DNA of 64,000 nucleotides from Eoetvoesia sp035555955 (GTDB lineage Bacteria > Pseudomonadota > Gammaproteobacteria > Burkholderiales > Burkholderiaceae_B). The stretch lies in NCBI RefSeq assembly GCF_035555955.1, contig NZ_DATMGA010000045.1, positions 43,424 to 107,423 on the forward strand, in the 5' to 3' direction. Below are positions 1 to 8,051 of this stretch, one piece after another. Each line of letters opens with the position of its first letter. The stretch's first letter is position 1. A model generated the notes under the pieces. That model had not been told where the DNA came from and did not search any database. It worked only from the letters and a program-made list of their open reading frames with translations. The translations under genes and the position numbers were made by a program.

Positions 1-2259
1 TCCTGTCACCTTGCCGGTATGCAGTTGCAGGGCCTGCAATGCGGGTGCCAGATTGGCGTGCAGATAGTCGGCGGTATCGGCGAAGGCGGTGAAGATCAGG
101 ATCTTCTTGTTGCCGGGGTTAATGGGGTTGGTGATCTTGCCCAGCACATGCCCCTTGAGATGCTGGAGCTTGGCATCGTCCTCGGGCGTGATCCTCGCCA
201 TCGAGGTCAGCAGCACTTCGATGTGGGCGAGATCGGCTTTCAGGTCGTGTTCCCACGAGGGCAAGTCCATATCGGACAGGCTGATCTTGAGCTTGCCACC
301 GGTGTCGCTGCCTTGTTCGAGTTCATCGAGCAGGTCGTCTTCTTCGGCATCAAGGTCTTCCAGCACGCCGGTCATGTCATCCACGCTGGCCGCGCTGCCG
401 GTCTGTTTGAAGGCCGCGATCTGCGCCAGCGTGTTCTGGTGGTTGGCTTGCAGCGATTGCAGCGTCAGCCTGAAGGACTGGACGGAGCTTTCCAGCCGCT
501 TGAGCAGGTTGACCGTCATCAAGCGTTGCAGGCCGCTTTCCCGGCCTTCCAGGCTCAGGTTGCCCTTCTCGTCACCAGACTGTTCATTGAAACGCTCAAT
601 GTATTGCTGGCGCTTGCTGGCGAGGATGTATTTGGCGGGTGCGTACACCGCCAGCAGGAGCTGGGTCAGTTGCTCGAAAATCTCGTTGAAACCCATCACG
701 TCATCGCGCGTCGTCAGCGCGCAATGGAACGACAAGGGCTTGCGGCGCTCAGGAAAATGGCCAATGTCCTTGGTGTCGTAGAAGGTCTGGATATGCCTGC
801 GCGAGCGCGCGATGGTGACGCTGTCGAGCAGCTCGAAGAAGTCGAAGTCCAGCGCATCCAGAATGGCGCGTGGCGTGCGTTGCTCCGGCGGCAGCTTCGA
901 CCAGGCATTGAATGCTTTCTGCGCGTTGCGGAAGACCTCTTCCACCGATTTGCTGGTGCGCAGCTTCTTGTTGAGATTTTCCGAGTCGCCTTCATAGGCG
1001 AGCGCGAGCTGGTTCCTCAGATCCGTGAAGCGGTTGTTGACCGGCGTGGCAGAGAGCATCAATACCTTGGTCTTCACGCCTTCACGAATGACCTTGTTCA
1101 TCAGCTTCTGGTAGCGGGTTTCCTTGTCCTTGTAGGCGTCGTTGTTGCGGAAATTGTGCGATTCGTCGATGACGACGAGGTCATAGTTGCCCCAGTTGAT
1201 GCGGTTGAGCGGCGTGCCGAACGATTCGCCGCTGGTACGGCTCAGGTCAGTGTGGGCCAGAACGTCGTAGCCGAAGCGATCCTTGGCGAAAGGGTTGGTC
1301 TTGAGGTTGCGGTTGTAGTTGAGCCAGTTGTCGGCCAGCTTCTTGGGGCACAACACCAGGACGGACTTGTTGCGCAGCTCGTAATACTTGACCACGGCCA
1401 GCGCGGTGAAGGTCTTGCCAAGGCCGACGCTGTCGGCAAGGATGCAGCCGCTGTAGGTCTCCAGCTTGTTGATGATGCCGGTGGCCGCGTCCTTCTGGTA
1501 GTTGAAGAGCTTGTTCCAGATCAGCGTGTCCTGATAGCCGGTGCGGTCGTTGGGCAGGACGTCTTCGTCGATGTCGCCCAAGAACTCATTGAAGATGTTG
1601 TAGAGCACCAGGAAATAGATGCTCTCGGGCGCGTTTTCCTGATAAACCGAGGCGATGTGGTCGCAGATTTGGGCCGTGACGTCTTCCAGTTTTTCCGGGT
1701 CGTTCCAGATTTGATCGAACAGGCTCAGGTAGGTGGCCGTAAAACTGGGTTCGTCCATCTTGTTGACCAAGTTGGACACGGCATTGCCCTGTTGGTAGCC
1801 CAGATCGACGGCGGTAAAGCCGTGTAGCGGCATATAGGCAGTGTCGGTACTGCCCGACTGCACGCAGGCGAACTGCTGCATGGGAGCTTTGCTGCGATTG
1901 CTTCTGAATTTGGCCTTACGTCGTAGCCAGTCGGCGCATTCCCGGGCAACCGCCCTTTGGGTGAGTTGGTTGCGCAATTGGATTTCGAACTCGCTACCGT
2001 ACAGGTTACGCTCCCGCTCCAGCTTGGGGATGTGGAACTCGCGGCGTTCCTTGCGGATCTTGTCTGTGACTTCGTCGGCCACAAAGGTGGGAGAGGTGAA
2101 GATGAAGTCCAGTTCATCGATCTTTTCCAGTTCGGACTTCAAGGCCTCGTAGGCATACATTGAAAAGCACGAGGCTGCAATCTTCAGGCGCGCGCCGGTC
2201 CTGAGAGTCTGCTTAAGATCGTCGCCTAGCAAGCGGCTGATGTTGTCGATCAGTTCCAT
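1..2259 (-). CDS. SNF2/HepA-type DEAD/DEAH helicase with PLD-like N-terminus (partial, C-terminus outside window)
   Basis: A continuous minus-strand frame starts with ATG at 2259 and runs off the left edge, showing 753 residues. A strong AAGGGGAG ribosome site lies 5 nt before the start. Residues 1 to about 180 resemble the PLD-like region found in front of this helicase family, although the HxK motif looks degenerate (His145 but Phe where Lys is expected). A superfamily 2 ATPase follows: Walker A DSVGLGKT at about 276-283, DESH at about 365-368, SAT at about 403-405. The second RecA lobe begins near residue 725 (KILIFTAF). The gene lies 10 bp downstream of the Fic gene, so they are probably co-transcribed. 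Related proteins are often found in restriction or anti-phage islands. That role is inferred here because the partner genes would lie left of the window. Confidence 0.85.
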   Translation of the reverse strand, partial: MELIDNISRLLGDDLKQTLRTGARLKIAASCFSMYAYEALKSELEKIDELDFIFTSPTFVADEVTDKIRKERREFHIPKLERERNLYGSEFEIQLRNQLTQRAVARECADWLRRKAKFRSNRSKAPMQQFACVQSGSTDTAYMPLHGFTAVDLGYQQGNAVSNLVNKMDEPSFTATYLSLFDQIWNDPEKLEDVTAQICDHIASVYQENAPESIYFLVLYNIFNEFLGDIDEDVLPNDRTGYQDTLIWNKLFNYQKDAATGIINKLETYSGCILADSVGLGKTFTALAVVKYYELRNKSVLVLCPKKLADNWLNYNRNLKTNPFAKDRFGYDVLAHTDLSRTSGESFGTPLNRINWGNYDLVVIDESHNFRNNDAYKDKETRYQKLMNKVIREGVKTKVLMLSATPVNNRFTDLRNQLALAYEGDSENLNKKLRTSKSVEEVFRNAQKAFNAWSKLPPEQRTPRAILDALDFDFFELLDSVTIARSRRHIQTFYDTKDIGHFPERRKPLSFHCALTTRDDVMGFNEIFEQLTQLLLAVYAPAKYILASKRQQYIERFNEQSGDEKGNLSLEGRESGLQRLMTVNLLKRLESSVQSFRLTLQSLQANHQNTLAQIAAFKQTGSAASVDDMTGVLEDLDAEEDDLLDELEQGSDTGGKLKISLSDMDLPSWEHDLKADLAHIEVLLTSMARITPEDDAKLQHLKGHVLGKITNPINPGNKKILIFTAFADTADYLHANLAPALQALQLHTGKVTG

Positions 2260-2269
2260 CGTGCTCCCC

Positions 2270-3316
2270 TTACGCTCGCTTGATCCATTTCGCCCCACGC
2301 CCTTTGCCAGTAGACTCAATCAACCCTTCTGACTTAAGTGCCCGCAACACCTGCCGTACCATGTCCCGACTCACTCCCGGGCAAGCCGCCTCAACCTCCG
2401 AAATCGAAAATGGTAAAGTGCGCCCCAGGACGTCCGCCCGCACGCGGTCGCCCTTGCTGCCACGCCCCCGCTCGATGGTGCCAACACGCTTCTCGAACTC
2501 CCGGTAAGCCCGGAGCAAGGCACCCCAGAAGTAGTCCAGCCAGGGTTTGACGTCATGTTGCCCCTGATGCCATCCCTGCGAACTGGCTTCCAACGTCTCG
2601 TAATAGCCTTCCTTAGTGCTCTCAAAGATGCGCTCCAGGCTGATGTAACGGCCTACGGCATAGTCGAAGCGATAAAGCATCAATAAGGTCAACAAGCGGG
2701 ACATACGCCCGTTGCCATCCGGAAAAGGATGAATACACAGAAAGTCGAGCATCGCCAGCGGCACCAGCACCAGCGGATCGGCCAAATGCTGATCCAGTGA
2801 GGTGGCGTAATAGCGGCTCAGATCGGCCATGGCCATCGGCGTCAGATGCGCAGCAACCGGCTGGAAACGCAGCCGTGAAGCGCCGTCTGAATAGCGTTCG
2901 ATGATGTCATTATTGGCGGCCTTCCAGCGCCCGCCACCCTGCGGCATGTAGTGGTAAAGCAAGGCATGCAATTGCTGCACCACACCTTCGTTGAAAGCCA
3001 TGTTCTCAGCCGATTCGTGAATCAGCGCCAGGGCATCGCGATAACCGGCAATTTCCTGTTCAGAGCGGCTCTTGGGCGCCACGTTGCGGATCACCAGTGA
3101 CTTCAACCGCGAGGGAGCGACGACAACGCCTTCTAGCCGGTTAGAAGACTCAGTGGACTCAACCACGGCAATCTGACGCAGTCCTTTGAGAGCTTCCGGC
3201 GACTGCGTAGTATAAAGCTGTTGCTTGCCCTGGTACTCGCCCAATAACCGCAACGAGGCTGCTTGGGTGCCATCGAAGCGAAGCGCTGCGAGGTACTCGG
3301 GTGTGAGCGAATGCAT
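2270..3316 (-). CDS. Fic family protein (AMP-transferase fold) with C-terminal winged helix
   Basis: 348 residues. The complete Fic motif HPFPDGNGRMSR is at residues 196-207, with the catalytic His196 and the ATP-binding D/E-G-N-G-R loop. An inhibitory-helix motif SNRLEG at 58-63 fits the S/TxxxE(G/N) pattern, which marks a class II Fic protein with its own N-terminal autoinhibitory glutamate (Glu62). The last 60 or so residues (ISEVEAACPGVSRDMVRQ onward) look like a winged-helix DNA-binding domain. Fic enzymes transfer AMP or related groups to protein side chains, and the target here is unknown. No clear Shine-Dalgarno precedes the ATG at 3316. It is the first gene of a two-gene unit with the helicase. 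The winged helix and the repeated sites upstream suggest autoregulation, which is inference. Confidence 0.9.
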   Translation of the reverse strand: MHSLTPEYLAALRFDGTQAASLRLLGEYQGKQQLYTTQSPEALKGLRQIAVVESTESSNRLEGVVVAPSRLKSLVIRNVAPKSRSEQEIAGYRDALALIHESAENMAFNEGVVQQLHALLYHYMPQGGGRWKAANNDIIERYSDGASRLRFQPVAAHLTPMAMADLSRYYATSLDQHLADPLVLVPLAMLDFLCIHPFPDGNGRMSRLLTLLMLYRFDYAVGRYISLERIFESTKEGYYETLEASSQGWHQGQHDVKPWLDYFWGALLRAYREFEKRVGTIERGRGSKGDRVRADVLGRTLPFSISEVEAACPGVSRDMVRQVLRALKSEGLIESTGKGRGAKWIKRA

Positions 3317-3339
3317 TGAAATGTAAGCTCGGCCTGTGT

Positions 3340-3416
3340 AAATGGGGTAATCATAGCCTTTAAATGGGGTATTGTCTCGAAAAGTACCTCATTACTACTA
3401 TTTCATCACCCCATTT
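3340..3416. repeat. Three copies of an AAATGGGGT site around the fic promoter (candidate operator)
   Basis: AAATGGGGT occurs at 3340-3348 and 3362-3370 as direct repeats 22 bp apart (about two helical turns; the match extends to TAAATGGGGTA in both), and in inverted form at 3408-3416. One copy overlaps the predicted transcription start and one fills the promoter spacer, as expected for a repressor site. Confidence 0.5.
3350..3378 (-). promoter_or_regulatory. Predicted sigma70 promoter of the fic-helicase operon
   Basis: On the minus strand a -10 hexamer TATGAT (3350-3355) and a -35-like GAGACA (3373-3378) are separated by exactly 17 bp. The predicted start near 3343 gives a short 5' leader before the Fic ATG at 3316. 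Confidence 0.55.
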
Positions 3417-3486
3417 TCTGAGCGTAGGTCGGCCTGCGCAAGGCCTGCTCAATCCAACGCGCCCCGCTCCGATATCCACCCATCCA

Positions 3487-4578
3487 TCACACGTTGAATA
3501 AAAAATTCAACACGTCCCCGTCCTTCACCACATACTCCTTGCCCTCAGCCCGCATCTTGCCGGCTTCCTTGGCGCCCTGCTCGCCCTTGCAGGCGATGAA
3601 GTCGTCGAAGCCTATGGTCTGCGCGCGGATGAAGCCGCGCTCGAAGTCGGTGTGGATGACGCCGGCGGCCTTGGGGGCCGTGTCGCCGATGTGGATGGTC
3701 CAGGCGCGGACTTCTTTGACGCCGGCCGTGAAGTAGGTTTGCAGGCCCAGCAGCGTGTAGGCGGCGCGGATCACGCGGTTCAGGCCGGGCTCGTCCATGC
3801 CCATGTCGGCCAGGAACACGCTTTTGTCTTCGTCGTCCAGCTCGGCGATTTCAGCCTCGACCGCGGCGCATACCGCCACGACGGGCGAGTTCTCGGCCTG
3901 CGCATAGTTCTGCACGGCTTCCAGATGCGGGTTGTTGCTGAAGCCGTCTTCCTTCACGTTGGCCACGTACATGCAGCGCTTGGCGGTGATGAAGCAGAAC
4001 TGCTTGATGAGGGCGAGCTCGTCGTCGTCCAGGCCCAGCGAACGGATGGGGCGGGCCTCGTTCAGGACGGGAATGATTTTTTCCAGCACGGCCACGAGCT
4101 TGATGGCCTCCTTGTCGCCCGCGCGCGCCGTCTTCTGGTTGCGCTGCAGGGCCTTATCGGCCGAGGCCAGGTCGGCCAGCGCCAGCTCGGTGTTGATGAC
4201 TTCGATATCCGAGATGGGGTCGATGCGGCCCGCAACGTGAATGACGTTGTCGTCCTCGAAGCAGCGCACCACATGCACGATGGCATCGGTTTCGCGGATA
4301 TTGGCCAGGAACTGGTTGCCCAGCCCCTCGCCCTTGGAGGCGCCCGCCACCAGGCCGGCGATGTCGACGAACTCGACCACGGCCGGCAGGATGCGCTCGG
4401 GCTTGGCGATTTCGGCCAGGGCGGCCAGGCGCTGGTCGGGCACTTCGACCACGCCCACATTGGGCTCGATCGTGCAGAAGGGGTAGTTTTCCGCCGCAAT
4501 GCCCGCCTTGGTCAACGCATTGAATAGAGTAGATTTTCCTACGTTGGGCAGGCCAACGATGCCGCATTGCAGAGCCAT
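3487..4578 (-). CDS. ychF: Redox-regulated P-loop ATPase YchF (OLA1 family)
   Basis: 363 residues, the usual length of the family. The N-terminus MALQCGIVGLPNVGKST carries the P-loop and is nearly invariant in YchF. DIAGLV (switch II) follows, and NVKE stands where GTPases have NKxD, the change tied to ATP preference. A C-terminal TGS domain ends in DGDVLNFLFNV. YchF is a ribosome-associated ATPase linked to translation and stress control. It closes the conserved block with pth, rplY and prs. Start chosen at 4578, where family similarity begins. Confidence 0.97.
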   Translation of the reverse strand: MALQCGIVGLPNVGKSTLFNALTKAGIAAENYPFCTIEPNVGVVEVPDQRLAALAEIAKPERILPAVVEFVDIAGLVAGASKGEGLGNQFLANIRETDAIVHVVRCFEDDNVIHVAGRIDPISDIEVINTELALADLASADKALQRNQKTARAGDKEAIKLVAVLEKIIPVLNEARPIRSLGLDDDELALIKQFCFITAKRCMYVANVKEDGFSNNPHLEAVQNYAQAENSPVVAVCAAVEAEIAELDDEDKSVFLADMGMDEPGLNRVIRAAYTLLGLQTYFTAGVKEVRAWTIHIGDTAPKAAGVIHTDFERGFIRAQTIGFDDFIACKGEQGAKEAGKMRAEGKEYVVKDGDVLNFLFNV

Positions 4579-4645
4579 GAATATCCTGTTTTCTTAATTG
4601 AAGCTGTAATTTGCAGCCATTTTACCGTGCCGGGGCAGGCATCAT

Positions 4646-5425
4646 TCAAGCCGCCAGCTGCGGCACCGTGTGCAGCACGATCCACACGATCAGCAACGGG
4701 CCGCTGTTGAACAAGCCATGCAGCAGCATGGAAGCGCCGATTCCCCGGCGCACGCGCATCCAGCCCAGCGCCAGCCCGGTCAGCCACTGCGGCAGCACCA
4801 GCAAAGGCATCAACCAGTAGGGGGTGTCGTGCAGCGAAAAATTATGCAGATGTATTGCCGCGAAAAGCAGGCACGACACATGGAACACCCACGGAAACCA
4901 GGCCTGGTAGGCGCGGCGTTGGCGCCAGGACAATTGGCGAACAGCCCTGTCCAGCGAGAATGGGCGGCTCTCTATGCGCCAGCACAGCAGCACAATGGCC
5001 GCGACCAGCACCATCGTGCTCCATCTTGACCCCGCGAGCATGGCCACCACGGCCACGGGAAGCAGCCACAACGCCCGGCCGGGCCGGCGCAAGCCGTAGC
5101 GAAAGACCAGCTCTTCCACGACGGGCGCCCACAGTACCGCCTGCAGCCACGGAATATTGCCGAGGTCCAGCCGGTGCTGGGCTCCTCCCGCGCCTGCCGC
5201 CATGAAGGCGATGGGTCCCAGGAACACCATGTTCACGAACCAAAGAAACGCGGCCCATTGCAGCATCTGGCGCCAGGACACGACAGGCAGCCAGTCGGCC
5301 TGCCAGCTATTGCACGCCGCGCAGCGGCCCGGCGCTCTGGGCGCCAGGCGCGGCCGCGCCAGAAAGCGCGCGAACAGCCGGAACTCGTCGCGAAACCGGC
5401 CGCCGGCGGGATCGGCCTTAAGCAC
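4646..5425 (-). CDS. CPBP family intramembrane glutamic-type metalloprotease
   Basis: 259 residues, strongly hydrophobic with several predicted membrane helices. The CPBP (Abi/Rce1) signature is present: EELVFR (EExxxR), followed by the second-motif segment FAAIHLHNF (FxxxH). An N-terminal CxxC pair (CAACNSWQ) is visible. The start is a GTG at 5425, 8 bp inside the 3' end of pth, so translation is probably coupled. Bacterial CPBP proteins act in the inner membrane in bacteriocin immunity, peptide maturation or unknown processing, and no substrate can be assigned here. Confidence 0.85.
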   Translation of the reverse strand: MLKADPAGGRFRDEFRLFARFLARPRLAPRAPGRCAACNSWQADWLPVVSWRQMLQWAAFLWFVNMVFLGPIAFMAAGAGGAQHRLDLGNIPWLQAVLWAPVVEELVFRYGLRRPGRALWLLPVAVVAMLAGSRWSTMVLVAAIVLLCWRIESRPFSLDRAVRQLSWRQRRAYQAWFPWVFHVSCLLFAAIHLHNFSLHDTPYWLMPLLVLPQWLTGLALGWMRVRRGIGASMLLHGLFNSGPLLIVWIVLHTVPQLAA

Positions 5426-6014
5426 TGTTTCCTTCGTGCAACTGATGCATCGCTTTGGTGAAATCGCCTTTCAGCATCAGCGGAACCACGGCCCGACAGC
5501 GGTCGATCACCCCTTCAATGGCCTGGAGCTCTTCGCGCTTGGGCGGGTTGAGCACGAACCCCACCACCTGCTGCGCCAGCCCCAGCGACCGGGGATGGCC
5601 GATGCCGATGCGCAGGCGCCAGAAGTTCGGGCTGGAAAAAGCCGACTGGATATCGCGCAGGCCATTGTGCCCGGCGTGCCCGCCGCCCTGCTTCATCTTG
5701 ACCTGCCCCGGCAGCAGATCCAGCTCGTCGTGCAGCACCAGTACCTCTTCGGGCGCCAGCTTGTAGAAGCGCATGAGCGCGCCGGCCGCCTGGCCCGAAC
5801 GGTTCATGAACGTGGTGGGCTTGGCCAGCACCACGGGTTCGCCTTCGAAGCGCCCCTTGGCCACCCAGGCGGAAAAACCTTTTTCCAGACTGAAGCCGGC
5901 CTTGAAATCGTCGGCCAGATGGTCTGCCAGCCAGAAGCCCGCATTATGGCGCGTGGTTTCGTACTCGGGGCCGGGGTTGCCCAGCCCGATGATCAGGCGG
6001 ATAGGAGGCTTCAT
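5418..6014 (-). CDS. pth: Peptidyl-tRNA hydrolase
   Basis: 198 residues. The N-terminus IRLIIGLGNPGPEYETTRHNAG is the Pth signature with the catalytic His (His20 in E. coli numbering) in TRHNAG. Further conserved segments are FMNRSG and VLHDELDLLPG, plus GGGHAGHNGLRD. The enzyme releases peptides from peptidyl-tRNA after premature drop-off. It follows rplY in the same direction after a terminator-bearing gap. The CPBP protease gene overlaps its end. Confidence 0.97.
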   Translation of the reverse strand: MKPPIRLIIGLGNPGPEYETTRHNAGFWLADHLADDFKAGFSLEKGFSAWVAKGRFEGEPVVLAKPTTFMNRSGQAAGALMRFYKLAPEEVLVLHDELDLLPGQVKMKQGGGHAGHNGLRDIQSAFSSPNFWRLRIGIGHPRSLGLAQQVVGFVLNPPKREELQAIEGVIDRCRAVVPLMLKGDFTKAMHQLHEGNSA

Positions 6015-6084
6015 AGGTCGCTATAAAATATGACGGTGTCCGGATCGATGCCGGCGGCATGCCGGACCGGATGGTGGACATGGT

Positions 6085-6121
6085 AAAACAAAACCCCTGA
6101 TGGCAGCCGCCAGCAGGGGTT
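6085..6121 (-). terminator. Rho-independent terminator after rplY
   Basis: On the minus strand the stem AACCCCTG (6114-6121) pairs with CAGGGGTT (6092-6099) and is followed by TTGTTTT, 58 bp after the rplY stop. Confidence 0.75.
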
Positions 6122-6178
6122 CTTGCCCTGCCCCGCCGTCGGTCAGGACAGCGCGGGCACAGCCACGAAACACGATGA

Positions 6179-6799
6179 TTATTCGGCTTCGGGAGCGGCA
6201 GGCGCTTCAGGGGCCGCTTCGTCGTCGCCAGCACCGCCGGCCTTGACGGGAGCAGTAGCCAATGCGGGGTTGCCGTCGCCGCCGTGGGCTGCGAAGGTCA
6301 CGCCCTTGGGCAGGGAAACCTGATCCAGGTGGAACGTGGCGCCCGCTTCAAGCGTGCCCAGGTCGACCGTGATGGAGGCAGGCAGATCCGCCGGCAGGCA
6401 GGAGATTTCGAGCTCGGTCAGCAGGTGGCTGATGATGGACTTGCCAACCTTCACCGCGGGCGAGTTTTCGCCGTTGATGAAATGCAGCGGCACCTTGGTG
6501 GTGATGGCATGCGTTGCATCGACACGCTGGAAATCGACGTGCAGGACTTGCTGCTTGTAGGGGTGCCATTGAACCGAACGCAACAGGACCTGTTCGGTCT
6601 TGCCTTCGAGCTCCATGCCCAGGATGGACGCGTGGAATTCTTCCTTGCGCAGGGCGTGGTAGATTTCGTTGTGATCGAGTTCGATGTTCAGCGGCTGTGC
6701 CTTGCCGCCGTAGACGATGGCGGGGACACGACCAGCGCGGCGCAGGCGGCGGCTCGCACTCGTACCCTGAACGCTACGCAAAGTGGCATTGAATTTCAT
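6179..6799 (-). CDS. rplY: 50S ribosomal protein L25 (CTC-type, long form)
   Basis: 206 residues from ATG 6799. The frame stays open upstream but similarity begins at MKFNATLR. The N-terminal 5S rRNA-binding L25 domain has the typical RRAGRVPAIVYGG segment, followed by the CTC/TL5 beta domain (about 95-180) and a low-complexity Ala/Glu/Pro/Asp-rich tail. L25 binds 5S rRNA in the central protuberance of the large subunit. It sits between prs and pth in the conserved order, with a terminator just downstream. Confidence 0.96.
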   Translation of the reverse strand: MKFNATLRSVQGTSASRRLRRAGRVPAIVYGGKAQPLNIELDHNEIYHALRKEEFHASILGMELEGKTEQVLLRSVQWHPYKQQVLHVDFQRVDATHAITTKVPLHFINGENSPAVKVGKSIISHLLTELEISCLPADLPASITVDLGTLEAGATFHLDQVSLPKGVTFAAHGGDGNPALATAPVKAGGAGDDEAAPEAPAAPEAE

Positions 6800-6908
6800 G
6801 GAAAAGCTCCAAAAACAATGGGCATGAAAGCCCTGTGGTAAACCGCGGCGCTCATGCGCCGCGCTGTATCGCTGCCTGCCGCGACCAGCAGGCAACGGAA
6901 AACGGATT

Positions 6909-7859
6909 TTAATCGACGAACAACGAACTGACCGATTCGGCGTTGGAAATGCGCAGCATGGTTTCGCCCAGCAGCGACGCGCACGACAACTGGCGGATCT
7001 TGCCGCAGCCGCGCGACTCGTCGGACAAGGGAATGGTGTCGGTGACAACCAGCTCGTCGAGGTCGGATTCGGAGATGCGCTGCACCGCGCCGCCCGACAG
7101 GACGGCATGGGTACAGTAGGCGTAAACGCCCAGGGCGCCGCGTTCTTTCAGGGCCTGGGCCGCCTTGCACAACGTGCCGGCCGTATCGACCATATCGTCC
7201 ATGATGATGCAGGTGCGGCCGTCGATTTCGCCGATGATGTTCATGACTTCGGACACGTTGGCCCGCGGACGGCGCTTGTCGATGATGGCCAGGTCGGCCT
7301 CGAGCTGCTTGGCCAGCGCCCGGGCGCGCACCACGCCGCCGATGTCGGGCGACACCACCACGACGTTCTGGTAGTTGCGGCGCCAGATATCGCCCAGCAG
7401 CACCGGACTTGCGTAGACGTTGTCGACGGGAATGTCGAAAAAGCCCTGGATTTGGTCGGCATGCAGGTCCATGGTCATGACGCGGTCGACGCCGGCGACC
7501 TGCAGCATGTTGGCCACGACCTTAGCCGAAATGGCCACGCGCGCCGAGCGCGGGCGGCGGTCCTGGCGGGCATAGCCGAAATAAGGCATGGCGGCGGTGA
7601 TGCGGCCCGCCGAAGCGCGGCGCAAGGCATCGACCATGACCATGACTTCCATGAGGTTGTCGTTGGTCGGCGCGCAAGTGGGCTGCAGCACGAAAACGTC
7701 TTTGCCGCGAACGTTCTCGTTGATTTCGACCATGACCTCGCCATCGGAGAAACGGCCCACGGTCATTTTGCCCAACGACATATCCAGGTGATTGACAACA
7801 TCGACCGCCAGGCGAGGATTGGCGGTGCCGGTAAAAATCATGAATCTGTCGTTGGTCAT
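6909..7859 (-). CDS. prs: Ribose-phosphate pyrophosphokinase (PRPP synthetase)
   Basis: 316 residues from ATG 7859. The frame extends further upstream but family similarity starts at TNDRFMIFTGTANP. Visible are GRFSDGEV, the ATP region YFGYARQDRR, the metal-binding DLHADQIQGFF, the flexible loop KRRPR and the PRPP-binding loop IMDDMVDTAGT. The enzyme makes PRPP from ribose 5-phosphate and ATP for nucleotide, His and Trp synthesis. The sequence looks very close to Bordetella Prs as I recall it. It lies between tRNA-Gln and rplY, probably co-transcribed with both. Confidence 0.97.
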   Translation of the reverse strand: MTNDRFMIFTGTANPRLAVDVVNHLDMSLGKMTVGRFSDGEVMVEINENVRGKDVFVLQPTCAPTNDNLMEVMVMVDALRRASAGRITAAMPYFGYARQDRRPRSARVAISAKVVANMLQVAGVDRVMTMDLHADQIQGFFDIPVDNVYASPVLLGDIWRRNYQNVVVVSPDIGGVVRARALAKQLEADLAIIDKRRPRANVSEVMNIIGEIDGRTCIIMDDMVDTAGTLCKAAQALKERGALGVYAYCTHAVLSGGAVQRISESDLDELVVTDTIPLSDESRGCGKIRQLSCASLLGETMLRISNAESVSSLFVD

Positions 7860-7973
7860 GATGGAAGGTATATGTTCCGAGTCGTTAAACGACAAAGCTG
7901 TTGACCAGCACACCCGTTCGGGGCCGACTCAACAGCTCGTTTAACTGCAAAGCCTGGGATAGGCTTAGAAAGT

Positions 7974-8050
7974 TGGCTGGGGAAGAAGGATTCGAACCTT
8001 CGCATGCTGGAATCAAAATCCAGTGCCTTAACCAGCTTGGCGATTCCCCA
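7974..8050 (-). tRNA. tRNA-Gln (anticodon UUG)
   Basis: The minus strand folds as a cloverleaf: the acceptor TGGGGAA pairs with TTCCCCA, the anticodon stem is CTGGA/TCCAG with loop TTTTGAT and anticodon TTG at 8014-8016, the T-loop contains GTTCGAATC, and CCA is encoded. The 5' end is 1 nt after the ispE stop codon. Confidence 0.96.
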
Positions 8051-8051
8051 A

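Noticed and set aside
19..1827. 602-codon open frame on the plus strand
   Set aside because: It is antisense to the helicase, whose minus-strand frame carries clear ATPase motifs. The plus product has no recognisable domain.
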